Shown here in pieces: positions 27,599 through 36,037 of a DNA stretch of 64,000 nt (its first letter is position 1; each line of letters starts with the position of its first letter). This DNA comes from Apilactobacillus micheneri. Lineage in GTDB: Bacteria > Bacillota > Bacilli > Lactobacillales > Lactobacillaceae. The notes beneath the pieces are model-generated. The model did not search any database, was not told where the DNA came from, and saw nothing but the letters and a program-made list of their open reading frames with translations. The DNA is taken from assembly GCF_002993975.1 (NCBI RefSeq), contig NZ_POSO01000001.1, positions 62,001-126,000 on the forward strand, given 5' to 3'. A program made the translations under genes and the position numbers.

Positions 27599-28510
27599 TT
27601 ATTTAATATCAGTACCACTATCATAAAACAAGTCTTCTTTTTTGCCACGTTCAACTTCGGCTTGTAAAGTGACATGTTCAACATTGTATTTATCATGTAG
27701 TAATTTAGTGATTGGATCATATATTTTTTCAGCGTCACTAATCATCATGTCTTGCATATTAATATGAGCAGAAAACATAATGCTATTTTCATCAACCGAC
27801 CAAATATGAACATGGTGCACACCGGTTACTCCATCAATATTTAATAAATCCTTTTGAATTGCATAGCAATCAATATGTGGAGCCCCTTGCATCAAAATCT
27901 TAATGGTCTTGCTGATAATTGGGAATGTTTCAGAGATAATGTATAGTGCCACAATAATGGTTACTAAAGGATCAATAATATTCCAACCAAATAGTCTAAT
28001 TAAAATTCCACCAACAATAATACCAATTGAGGCTAAAGTATCACTTAACAAGTGTAGATATGTAGCTCTAACATTCAAATTATTTTTCGAACCATGATTC
28101 AACATAATAGTTGAAATCAAATTAGCAACTGTTGAAACCACAGCAACAATTAACATCAAATTTCCATTAATTTGTTCTGGTTTAAACAGTTTTGGAATTG
28201 CTTCAAAAATTAATACCGCCGAAATCATTAACAAGAAAATTGAATTTAAAAATGCTGAAATAATTTGCGCACGCTTATAACCGAAAGTATTAAATTTATT
28301 TTGTGGACGTTCACTAATACGATGGGCATAATAACTACCTACCACTGAAGCTGAATCCCCTAAATTATGAAAGGCATCTGATAGTAATGACAAACTACCT
28401 GATAAAATTCCACCTAGAAATTCAACTAACGTAATTAATGAATTTAAAACGGTCACAAATAAAAAGCGACTACCAGTCATCTGGTTTTGTTCTTCATCAT
28501 GTGAATGCAT
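27599..28510 (-). CDS. czcD: Cation diffusion facilitator (CDF) metal exporter
   Basis: Proton/metal antiporter that expels Zn(II), Cd(II), Co(II) or Mn(II). 303 residues: an N-terminal His/Asp stretch (MHSHDEEQ), six helices and a cytoplasmic C-terminal domain. Metal site residues are visible in SLLSDAFHNLGDS (helix II) and YLHLLSDTLASIG (helix V), each carrying the H/D-x3-D pattern of the family. The H in the second motif favours zinc. ATG start, AGGAGG. Not in an operon. The symbol is by family resemblance. Confidence 0.88.
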   Translation of the reverse strand: MHSHDEEQNQMTGSRFLFVTVLNSLITLVEFLGGILSGSLSLLSDAFHNLGDSASVVGSYYAHRISERPQNKFNTFGYKRAQIISAFLNSIFLLMISAVLIFEAIPKLFKPEQINGNLMLIVAVVSTVANLISTIMLNHGSKNNLNVRATYLHLLSDTLASIGIIVGGILIRLFGWNIIDPLVTIIVALYIISETFPIISKTIKILMQGAPHIDCYAIQKDLLNIDGVTGVHHVHIWSVDENSIMFSAHINMQDMMISDAEKIYDPITKLLHDKYNVEHVTLQAEVERGKKEDLFYDSGTDIK

Positions 28511-28560
28511 TTAAATTCCCTCCTATCTATACATTAATTATACAATAAATACATATAACA

Positions 28561-28596
28561 AAAAAAGGTCGCTTTTCTAAAAGAAAGCGACCTTTT
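28561..28596 (-). terminator. Terminator after the acetyltransferase at 28603
   Basis: Stem AAAGGTCGCTTTC / GAAAGCGACCTTT-type repeat (12-13 bp) with a seven-T tail on the minus strand. Confidence 0.88.
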
Positions 28597-28602
28597 GGTA
28601 TT

Positions 28603-29139
28603 TTAAACTAATAATGGTTGTTTAATTAAACGTTCGTAAGCAAAATTTCTAATTTCGGTGTTGGCAGTTGCAGAAATTGGAACTACCTTACCTGTTTCTA
28701 CAAAGCCAGCTTTTTTAATGACATGTTGCATCCCTAAATTACCAGGATTAGTGTCCACGCGAATACTATTAATGCCATTTACATTTTTTACGACGTCATA
28801 AATGGCTTCAAATAATTTTTGTGATAAGCCACGACCATGGTGATGACTTGAAACAGCCACCCGATGAATTGATACGTAGGGGCCATTTGATAACCATTTA
28901 CCATCTAAATGTTCATAACTGTTATCTTTACCGGGAATGACGGCAGCAGTACCTAAAATTTCTCCGTCTTCTTCTAGTACAACAGTCCATTGGTTAAGAA
29001 TATCATTCATTAATGAATCAGCATTAGGATAACCATCTTGCCATTGATTAACACCCTGTTTAGCCAATAGTTCCTTTCCTTCGAAAACAATTTGTTTGAT
29101 TGCTGCAAAATCTTCGATGTGTGCTCTTCTCATTAACAT
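28603..29139 (-). CDS. GNAT-family N-acetyltransferase
   Basis: 178 residues from the ATG at 29137-29139, which has AAGGGGGG seven bases upstream; an ATG 21 bases earlier overlaps no such site. Family signs: VSIHRVAVSSHHHGRGLSQKLFE (acetyl-CoA loop, key residues H-G-R-G-L) and GNLGMQHVIKKAGFVE. The acceptor is unknown. Monocistronic. Confidence 0.85.
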   Translation of the reverse strand: MLMRRAHIEDFAAIKQIVFEGKELLAKQGVNQWQDGYPNADSLMNDILNQWTVVLEEDGEILGTAAVIPGKDNSYEHLDGKWLSNGPYVSIHRVAVSSHHHGRGLSQKLFEAIYDVVKNVNGINSIRVDTNPGNLGMQHVIKKAGFVETGKVVPISATANTEIRNFAYERLIKQPLLV

Positions 29140-29240
29140 GATCAAGCCCCCCTTTATCAATTTAATTATTTAAAACTCGATTTAAAGATAATATCACCAT
29201 TTTAAATAAATGCAAAGGATTTTATACTTTTTTATAAATA

Positions 29241-29268
29241 AAAAAACATCCCATTAAAATGGAATGTT
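29241..29268 (-). terminator. Terminator after the 132-residue gene
   Basis: Stem AACATTCCATT / AATGGGATGTT with a T-run, six bases past the stop codon at 29275. Confidence 0.85.
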
Positions 29269-29274
29269 AATTCA

Positions 29275-29673
29275 TTAATCTTCAAGCATGCGCCAGTTAC
29301 CTTCAGCTGCTTTAGAAATTTGATTGATAAAATGAAGCACTGAACTAGCACGCTTTGTGTCATGTTCATTTAACTTATTTAATCCTTTACCTGATGACAT
29401 GGGTTGACCCAATGAAAAATCATTTTCTTGTAAATGACCTTCCGCAAAAGCAATTACCGTTTCACCTGATTCAATCTTAGTAATAATAAAGAACATTGAA
29501 AAGTCATCGTTTTCCTTCATGTAAGCAGGCATTGCCCAAATATCTTCTGCAATTTGTTGCATTTCTTCATTCATGAAACGATAGTACTTGTGATTAGCTT
29601 CAGTCACAGGAGTATTTAATACAAACATCATTTTACTAAAAGCTGGAGTTCCCATTTTGATATTGTCTTCCAT
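29275..29673 (-). CDS. Hypothetical protein, 132 residues
   Basis: I do not recognise a family. Soluble, no signal peptide, with a Met-rich middle (KYYRFMNEEMQQIAEDIW) and alternating hydrophobic strands in FSMFFIITKIESGETVIAFAE. It lies 12 bases downstream of the DUF1003 gene and is the last gene of the pseudouridine synthase-DUF1003 operon. ATG start with AGAGGTG. Confidence 0.72.
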   Translation of the reverse strand: MEDNIKMGTPAFSKMMFVLNTPVTEANHKYYRFMNEEMQQIAEDIWAMPAYMKENDDFSMFFIITKIESGETVIAFAEGHLQENDFSLGQPMSSGKGLNKLNEHDTKRASSVLHFINQISKAAEGNWRMLED

Positions 29674-29685
29674 TATCTTTCACCT

Positions 29686-30450
29686 CTAATTTTGTTTTTG
29701 TTGCTTTAATTGTGCTTTTAATTTTATATTTTCATTTCTTAAGTTAGTTAGTTCAGACCGTACTTCCCCTAAAATTTGTAGTTGTAATTTTTCAATTTCT
29801 AAATCATGGGGCATTTGATTTTGAGTTAAATGATCTAACTTCGCATGCAAAATACGTAATTCATGTTCTGATTTTAAATTAACGTGGAAATCATTTTCGG
29901 CATCTAAACGATCACGTTGGGCTGAACGATTTTGACTCATCATAATGATTGGCGCTTGAATCGCTGAAAAACAACTTAAAAATAGATTCAATAGTATATA
30001 TGGATAAGGATCAAAATGAATCCCAAAAATAGCTAAACCATTTATAAGCATCCATGTTAACAGAATTGCTATAAAAATGAAAATAAAAGTCCAACTACCA
30101 CCAAATTTGGCCACTGCATCTGATACTTTTTGACCAAAAGTAGTGCTTTGACTAAGCGATACGTTCACATCGGTGATTTCATAATTATCATCTTTTAACG
30201 CTTTAGTTAATTTACGATTAATTTTTTGGCTTTGTCTTAAATCTGAATTGATTAATGAATCCACACGATTCATACGATATTCTAATAAGTGATTAGCACA
30301 AATGAAACTACTCATTTTAGCTTTAGGATAATCTTGCTTAATTGCATTCGAAATGGGTTGGGCTAACTCTTTTAAAATTACCCCTTCATCTCTTAGATAT
30401 GTTTTCCCATCAGCTAAACATTTTACTTGTTCTTGTGAATCTTTATTCAT
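29686..30450 (-). CDS. DUF1003 membrane protein
   Basis: 254 residues from the ATG at 30450, eight bases after GGAGG; a GTG at 30465 lies before that site and overlaps the upstream stop. The layout is a cytoplasmic N-terminal region, two helices (about 130-155 and 165-190) and a C-terminal coiled coil (DRLDAENDFHVNLKSEHEL onward, rich in Leu, Lys and Gln). The signature WMLINGLAIFGIHFDPYPYILLN is typical of DUF1003 (key residues F-D-P-Y-P). Function unknown. Confidence 0.85.
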   Translation of the reverse strand: MNKDSQEQVKCLADGKTYLRDEGVILKELAQPISNAIKQDYPKAKMSSFICANHLLEYRMNRVDSLINSDLRQSQKINRKLTKALKDDNYEITDVNVSLSQSTTFGQKVSDAVAKFGGSWTFIFIFIAILLTWMLINGLAIFGIHFDPYPYILLNLFLSCFSAIQAPIIMMSQNRSAQRDRLDAENDFHVNLKSEHELRILHAKLDHLTQNQMPHDLEIEKLQLQILGEVRSELTNLRNENIKLKAQLKQQKQN

Positions 30451-30464
30451 TTTTCCATCCTCCA

Positions 30465-31343
30465 CTATAAAATTGCTTGCATATCGGCTGGTAAATCTAA
30501 TTTAAATTCACGGTCGACATTGGATAAATCATCATGGAATTTTAAATAATAAGCATGTAGTGCTTGGCGTTTGATCCCTCTATCTAAAGGTCCATTATAT
30601 AATTGATCACCTAATAGTGGATGCCCCAATGCAGTCATGTGTACTCTAATTTGATGCGTTCTACCAGTATGTAGTTTAATTTTTACCATGGTGTTATTAG
30701 AACTACTGGTTTCAACCCAATATTCAGTCACTGAATTTTTACCATCAGCAATTACTTCCCGACGAAAATTATCGCCTACTCTGCCAATTGGTTGATCAAT
30801 GATTGCATGTGATTTCGCTAATTTACCATCAACAATTGCATAATAGTATTTTTCAATTTGATGTTTAGCTACTTGTTGGTTCGCCAAACTATTGGCTAAT
30901 CGATTTTTAGCAACTAAAACTAATCCGGAAGTAAAACGATCTAAACGCGTGATTAAATGGGGCTTTAAATCATGACTACCTTTTTTTCTTAAATAGCCTT
31001 TAATACGATTGACTAATGTATCTTCTCGATTTGAAGGCCCCGGAACACTAGTTAATCCTGCTGGTTTGTTCACCACTAACCAATTATCATCTTCATAAAT
31101 AATGTCAATTGGTTGTTCACTAAAGGCAACCTCGTCATCACTTTGTTCATCAGGAAAAATGACCGTTAATTCATCCCCTGGTTTTACTTGAGCATCAAAT
31201 TTAGTATGATCATGATTTAATAAGATATCACCATCATGTTTTAAGTCATTATACATACGATGACTAACACCTTTTTTTACTAAAAATTGCTTGATTCCAT
31301 ATTCAATTTTATCATTATTTGCCCAAGTAAATTTCAAAGTCAC
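30465..31343 (-). CDS. RluA-family pseudouridine synthase
   Basis: Converts uridine to pseudouridine in rRNA or tRNA. 292 residues: an N-terminal S4-like RNA-binding part (about 10-75) and a catalytic domain. The signature HLITRLDRFTSGLVLVAKN carries the catalytic Asp in RLDRxTSG, and GRTHQIRVH follows. Exact target not readable (RluD or RluA-like). GTG start at 31343 behind TGGAGGAAC. First gene of a three-gene minus-strand operon; its stop overlaps the next gene's leader. Confidence 0.9.
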   Translation of the reverse strand: MTLKFTWANNDKIEYGIKQFLVKKGVSHRMYNDLKHDGDILLNHDHTKFDAQVKPGDELTVIFPDEQSDDEVAFSEQPIDIIYEDDNWLVVNKPAGLTSVPGPSNREDTLVNRIKGYLRKKGSHDLKPHLITRLDRFTSGLVLVAKNRLANSLANQQVAKHQIEKYYYAIVDGKLAKSHAIIDQPIGRVGDNFRREVIADGKNSVTEYWVETSSSNNTMVKIKLHTGRTHQIRVHMTALGHPLLGDQLYNGPLDRGIKRQALHAYYLKFHDDLSNVDREFKLDLPADMQAIL

Positions 31344-31432
31344 GTTCCTCCAGTTTATTTTATATGTATGTTATATTAACATATTAATTAGAGAGACTGC
31401 TAAATTTCATAATTATAGAAAGAAGACATAGA

Positions 31433-32068
31433 ATGTTAAATTATAATAATCAAGGAAATTTTCCGAATGGTTTTGGCAAAATGCAATCACCAATTGATTT
31501 ATCAATTGATGAACAAAATCAATATAAAGAATTCTTACCAATCAGTGTAGATGAATTCTATCAACTAAATAATGAAATTGATGATGGGACCACAATTAGA
31601 TTAACTGGAATGGGTAATGCTACTGTATTCAACCGTGAATTTAACTTTAAACAAATTCATTTTCATACCCCTGCTGAACACACCGTTAATGGTGAAGCAG
31701 CTCCTTTTGAAATTCATTTAGTACATCAAAATGCGATTGGTCAAACTGTGGTTGTTGCATTATTGGTACAAATTGGTAATGCTGATGCATCACTTCAAGA
31801 AATTATTAATAACTTTGTCCCTAATGAAGAAACTGATGTCTCAATTAATCTAACAGAATGGATTCCAAACTTAGCTAATGGTTTTCATTATGCAGGATCA
31901 TTAACTACCCCACCATTAACTGAAAATGTTGAGTGGATTGTTATTACTAATAGTCCAATGACAGTTAGTCAAAACCAAGTTGATTGGTTTGTTAAACAGT
32001 TTGGTAATAATAATCGTCAGTGCCAAGCAATTAATAATCGAAAAATTGAATATTATGAAAACAAATAA
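31433..32068 (+). CDS. Alpha-type carbonic anhydrase
   Basis: Zinc enzyme that interconverts CO2 and bicarbonate. 211 residues. The alpha-class hallmarks are QSPIDL near residue 18, FKQIHFHTPAEH (two zinc His and the proton-relay region), EIHLVHQN (third zinc His) and AGSLTTPPLTENVEW (active-site TTPP loop). There is no signal peptide, so the protein should be cytoplasmic, unlike most bacterial alpha enzymes, which are exported. It may supply bicarbonate for carboxylation (inference). Own promoter region, divergent from the pseudouridine synthase. Confidence 0.92.
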   Translation: MLNYNNQGNFPNGFGKMQSPIDLSIDEQNQYKEFLPISVDEFYQLNNEIDDGTTIRLTGMGNATVFNREFNFKQIHFHTPAEHTVNGEAAPFEIHLVHQNAIGQTVVVALLVQIGNADASLQEIINNFVPNEETDVSINLTEWIPNLANGFHYAGSLTTPPLTENVEWIVITNSPMTVSQNQVDWFVKQFGNNNRQCQAINNRKIEYYENK

Positions 32069-32110
32069 AAAGACATCCCTAATTTTCATAAATTTAGGGA
32101 TGCTTTTTTT
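32067..32110. terminator. Terminator after the carbonic anhydrase
   Basis: Stem AAAAAGACATCCCTAA / TTAGGGATGCTTTTT. It also reaches the stop codon of the convergent UvrA paralogue, so it may serve both. Confidence 0.85.
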
Positions 32111-34637
32111 ATAGATTAAACTTTTTAAAATGCTTAGCTAAATATTGTAATGTTAGGCTATCAGGATTTTTAATTAATGCATTGGGTTTGCCTGAAGCCA
32201 TAATTTTACCACCAAAGTTACCACCTTTAGGTCCTAAATCGATCATATAATCAGCATTGGTCATTAAATCTAAATCATGCGTAATCAGAATAATGGTTGC
32301 ACCTTTTTGTTTTAATTGATTAACCACACCAATTAAGGTTTGCACATCAGTTGGATGTAAGCCTACTGATGGTTCATCAAAAACGAACATCGTCGCACTT
32401 TGATTATTGCTTAAATGTTTAACTAATTTTAAACGTTGCGCTTCGCCCCCAGATAAACTAGGTGTACTTTCTCCTAGATGTAAATAATTCAAACCAATTT
32501 CATCAAGAATTTTCAATTGGCTTTCAATCGATGGGACATTTTTGAAAATTGGTAACGCATCTTTCACTGATAATTTTAATAAATCAACAATACTATAATC
32601 ATGCCATTTAATTTCCTGGATAGTAGGATTAAAACGATTGCCATGACAAGTAGGACAAACTTCCTCAATATCTGGCAAATATTGCACATCCAAATGAATA
32701 TTGCCTAGACCGCCACAAGTAGGACAAGCTCCCTGCTTGTTGTTATAGGAAAATGCTCCAATGCCATAATGTTTATCTTTAGCAGCTGGTAGTTTAGCAA
32801 ACATATGTCTTAAGTGATCCATGATCGTAGTGTAAGTAGCTAAAGTGGAACGTTCATTTTTACCAACTGGCTTAGCATCCACACTTATAATATGTTGGAT
32901 CCCTGTTGTTAAATTAGCTACCTGTTTAGGTAATTTTCCACGCTGATATTCATGAATAGCTGGAACTAAACTATTCAAGATTAAACTGGTCTTACCAGCA
33001 CCTGAAAACCCAGTTACTGCAGTGATTTGACCACTAGGAATAGTGGCTTGCACATTATGCAAATTATAATAATCATTGATTCGAATATTAGTATCTGCAC
33101 AATCAGCATTAGCTGGAACTTTGGCATGCATAATATCAGCTTTACCATCAATGAAGGGGCCAATTAATGATTGTTGATTATGAGTTAATTGTTTAGGTGT
33201 TCCTTGCGCAATCACATTGCCACCTTCATCACCAGAACCAGGTCCAATTTCAATGACCCAATCAGCAGCACTAATAATATTCACTTCATGGTCAACTACT
33301 ACTAATGAATTACCTTGAGCAATTAAAGCATGAAAAATATGAATCAAACCTTTAATATTATCGGGATGCAAGCCTACCGAAGGCTCATCTAATACATACA
33401 AAACTCCCGTTGTTTCTGTTCGCAAAGTTTTAGCCAATTGAATTCTTTGTAATTCACCAGTTGATAAGGTGTTACCACTTCTCGATAACGTTAAATAATC
33501 TAAGCCTAGTTCTAATAAAGGATTTAAATTATCGTCTAAACTTTCAAACAAGATATCAGCCATATGTTGCATATTATCTGGTAATGACTGCTTAGTTGAT
33601 TTTTCAAAAGCTGCTAATTCTCCTAATGTTAAATCAGAAACTTCAGCAATGTTTTTACCAGCAACTAGTTGATTTAATAAATCTGGATTCAAACGTGATC
33701 CGTGGCAAACTGGACAGGTTGAAAAGTGGAAAAATTTACTAATGCGGTTCACCGCACGTGAACTTTTAGCATTTTTCATTGAATCATATACTGATGCATA
33801 AGCATTTTCATACAAAGCATTATCTGAATGAAATACTCGTCCAGTAGACGTATGAAAATCAACTGGATATTGTTTCTTTTCACCATGTAAAACAATTTGC
33901 TTTTCTTTAGCAGTTAAATCTTTATATGGAACATTAGTACGTACCCCTAAGGATTGAGCAATTGATGACATAAAATTACGCCCTGGTAAATGCCAAGGTG
34001 CAATCGCACCTTCATCAATCGATTCATTTTCATCCTCAATGATAGTATCTGGATCTAACGCACTAACTTTCCCCGTTCCATCACATTTAGGACAAGCACC
34101 TCCAGCATTGAATGCAAAATCTTCAGCGGATTTAGCACTAAATTCAATTCCACAAGTAGGACATTTAATCAAACCCATCCCACTTTTACCATCATTAGGT
34201 AAATCCATTGCTTGAGCAATTTTTAAACTAGGTGCAACTCGATGTCCATTCGGACATACTGGTGACCCTAGGCGTGAAAAAATCAAACGAATAATATTAA
34301 AAATTTCACTCATTGAACCAACTGTTGAGCGTTCAGAAGGAACATTGGGACGTTGCTTTAAAGCAATTGCTGATGGAATATGACGGACTTCACGAACGTT
34401 AGTATGTGCAGTTTGTCCAATCCGACGTCTAGTATATGTAGATAATGCTTCTAAATATCTTCTGGAACCTTCTGCATATAATATCCCCATTGCAAGCGAA
34501 CTTTTCCCTGAACCAGATGGTCCAGAAATGGCAACAAATTGATTCAATGGAATATCAACATTTATATTTTTTAAATTATGCACATTGCCTCCCCGAACTT
34601 CAATTTGGGTAGGTAAAATATTTTGCTTGGTCATCAT
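32109..34637 (-). CDS. UvrA paralogue (excinuclease ABC subunit A-like ATPase)
   Basis: ABC ATPase with two nucleotide-binding halves, 842 residues, about 100 shorter than canonical UvrA. Half 1 has SGPSGSGKSSLAMG (Walker A), a zinc module (CPTCGIEFSA...CPKCDGTGK) and the signature LSTGELQRIQL. Half 2 has GFSGAGKTSLILN, CPTCGGLGN...CPTCHGNRF, LSGGEAQRL and FDEPSVGLH. The shortage lies in the region where canonical UvrA binds UvrB. This class is usually a paralogue of uncertain role, linked in some species to drug resistance rather than repair. ATG start with AAAGG. Confidence 0.88.
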   Translation of the reverse strand: MMTKQNILPTQIEVRGGNVHNLKNINVDIPLNQFVAISGPSGSGKSSLAMGILYAEGSRRYLEALSTYTRRRIGQTAHTNVREVRHIPSAIALKQRPNVPSERSTVGSMSEIFNIIRLIFSRLGSPVCPNGHRVAPSLKIAQAMDLPNDGKSGMGLIKCPTCGIEFSAKSAEDFAFNAGGACPKCDGTGKVSALDPDTIIEDENESIDEGAIAPWHLPGRNFMSSIAQSLGVRTNVPYKDLTAKEKQIVLHGEKKQYPVDFHTSTGRVFHSDNALYENAYASVYDSMKNAKSSRAVNRISKFFHFSTCPVCHGSRLNPDLLNQLVAGKNIAEVSDLTLGELAAFEKSTKQSLPDNMQHMADILFESLDDNLNPLLELGLDYLTLSRSGNTLSTGELQRIQLAKTLRTETTGVLYVLDEPSVGLHPDNIKGLIHIFHALIAQGNSLVVVDHEVNIISAADWVIEIGPGSGDEGGNVIAQGTPKQLTHNQQSLIGPFIDGKADIMHAKVPANADCADTNIRINDYYNLHNVQATIPSGQITAVTGFSGAGKTSLILNSLVPAIHEYQRGKLPKQVANLTTGIQHIISVDAKPVGKNERSTLATYTTIMDHLRHMFAKLPAAKDKHYGIGAFSYNNKQGACPTCGGLGNIHLDVQYLPDIEEVCPTCHGNRFNPTIQEIKWHDYSIVDLLKLSVKDALPIFKNVPSIESQLKILDEIGLNYLHLGESTPSLSGGEAQRLKLVKHLSNNQSATMFVFDEPSVGLHPTDVQTLIGVVNQLKQKGATIILITHDLDLMTNADYMIDLGPKGGNFGGKIMASGKPNALIKNPDSLTLQYLAKHFKKFNL

Positions 34638-34663
34638 AGATTTTCCTTTCGTAACCTTATGCT

Positions 34664-34693
34664 AAAAAAGTGCCGATTAAATATCAGCACTTT
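34664..34693 (-). terminator. Terminator after the 117-residue gene
   Basis: Imperfect stem AAAGTGC...GCACTTT with a six-T tail on the minus strand. Confidence 0.75.
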
Positions 34694-34698
34694 GTTAA

Positions 34699-35052
34699 TT
34701 ACTTATTATCAATTTGATCTAATAAATCATGAAGTTGTTGAATATCTTCCTTGGATAATTCACGATGATCTTTTAAGATTTCATAAATTTGTTGACCAGA
34801 ATCAATAATATCTTCTAATCGAGAATCCAAATTGTTAAACAAGACATTCGTTAACATTGCACGTAAATGTTCAACGCCATCCTTATCACCTCGAATGGCT
34901 CTTTCAGTCATTTTCTTAATAACAATTTTAACATTACGACGTTTTAATTTCTTTTCTTTATGACTATTATAATATGGTAAAAGAAGTGCCACAATAACTG
35001 ATAGAGATTCAGCTATAGCGGCAACCCATTCAGCTAATTCTCCACTATGCAT
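34699..35052 (-). CDS. Small membrane-anchored hypothetical protein, 117 residues
   Basis: Preferred start is the ATG at 35050-35052, eight bases after AGGAGATG; the open frame extends further upstream but has no site there. One N-terminal helix (ELAEWVAAIAESLSVIVALLLPYY) is followed by a basic stretch (NSHKEKKLKRR) and a soluble, charged helical domain ending in a Leu/Asp-rich coil. This single-helix plus cytoplasmic coil layout recurs in lactobacilli, but the function is unknown. Confidence 0.72.
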   Translation of the reverse strand: MHSGELAEWVAAIAESLSVIVALLLPYYNSHKEKKLKRRNVKIVIKKMTERAIRGDKDGVEHLRAMLTNVLFNNLDSRLEDIIDSGQQIYEILKDHRELSKEDIQQLHDLLDQIDNK

Positions 35053-35086
35053 ATGTAATTCATCTCCTAAAAATATTGTAGCAGAC

Positions 35087-35117
35087 AAAAAGCATTGTCC
35101 AAAGAACAATGCTTTTT
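35087..35117 (-). terminator. Terminator, copy A of a repeated hairpin
   Basis: AAAAAGCATTGT / ACAATGCTTTTT with loop CCAAAGA; it overlaps the last codons of the 35116 gene. Near-identical hairpins lie at 37482-37506 and 39225-39248. Confidence 0.85.
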
Positions 35118-35538
35118 AAAATTTTCTTAACTTAGATACAGAAGATAAATTCCAGAAAGAAAAGAATGAGGTAACGATGGGTAACACTAGAATTCCCATA
35201 AGAATTATTGGAATATATGTATCGATACTAATCATTAATAATATTCCATAAATACCAGGAATAATGTTAACAATCATTTCCCAATATGCACCCTTTAATC
35301 GATAACCATTATTTTTACCTTGCTTAAATAATAGATAGTGAATTAAAAAACCTATTAATCCAACTAGAAAAACTAAATTTCTAATTAATATGACTGACAT
35401 TGGAATTGGGGCATCCATAAAAGCAAATAATACAAAATAACTTACTGGAAGAAACAATGCCATCACTAATCCATATAAAACATCCCAGATTTCACATATA
35501 ATTCTTAGTGCGTTCATTTTAGCTTGAATATAAAACAC
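35116..35538 (-). CDS. Hypothetical four-helix membrane protein, about 130-140 residues
   Basis: Four hydrophobic segments (about 20-40, 47-67, 85-105, 112-132 in the longest frame). No recognised family. The start is uncertain. The GTG at 35538 overlaps the only good ribosome site (AAAGGGTG). An ATT at 35527-35529 lies six bases after it, and the first ATG (35517) lies 19 bases after it without its own site. The 3' end overlaps terminator copy A. Confidence 0.65.
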   Translation of the reverse strand: MFYIQAKMNALRIICEIWDVLYGLVMALFLPVSYFVLFAFMDAPIPMSVILIRNLVFLVGLIGFLIHYLLFKQGKNNGYRLKGAYWEMIVNIIPGIYGILLMISIDTYIPIILMGILVLPIVTSFFSFWNLSSVSKLRKF

Positions 35539-35683
35539 CCTTTCAATAACATAACTAATATATTATTATCTCATATTTAATTTCTAAATAAAAATAAGCA
35601 TGATAAAATCAATATAAAATGAAAATTGGAGGAAACAATATATCTATAAAATTAAAATTTTTACATCCTTTGCTAATATTATA

Positions 35684-36010
35684 ATGCCAATTATCACACT
35701 GATTGGCATTCCAGCCTTTATATTTGTGGGATTAGCAGATAATAATATCTTTCAAACATTATTGTTTATATTTATAACTTTAGTAAGCATTACATTAACT
35801 ACTAACATCATTAATGTATTCACACCTAAATATAAAGTTAAAAATATAAGTATTAATTTAATGGGAATATTAGGAATTACTCTAATGATTATTTCTTTAT
35901 TTACAGCATTATTTAGCAGTAACATCCGAATAATCATATTATTAATATCTTGGGTATTATTATTCTCATCTGGATGGGTATTACTATTTCAAACAAATAA
36001 AAAGTCCTAA
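35684..36010 (+). CDS. Hypothetical three- to four-helix membrane protein (start uncertain)
   Basis: From the ATG: 108 residues, very hydrophobic, no recognised family. That ATG has no ribosome site, but GGAGG lies at 35628-35632. The same frame is open from there through an ATC at 35642 (nine bases after the site). That would add 14 residues (IYKIKIFTSFANII), which extend the first helix with a basic N-terminus, as expected for a membrane protein. Either a rare start codon is used or the original AUG has been lost. Convergent with the flavoprotein gene. Confidence 0.55.
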   Translation: MPIITLIGIPAFIFVGLADNNIFQTLLFIFITLVSITLTTNIINVFTPKYKVKNISINLMGILGITLMIISLFTALFSSNIRIIILLISWVLLFSSGWVLLFQTNKKS

Positions 36011-36034
36011 GCTATTAATTAGCTTAGGACTTTT
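36000..36034. terminator. Bidirectional terminator
   Basis: Repeat AAAAGTCCTAAGCTA / TAGCTTAGGACTTTTT between the convergent membrane-protein and flavoprotein genes. Confidence 0.88.
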
Positions 36035-36037
36035 TGA

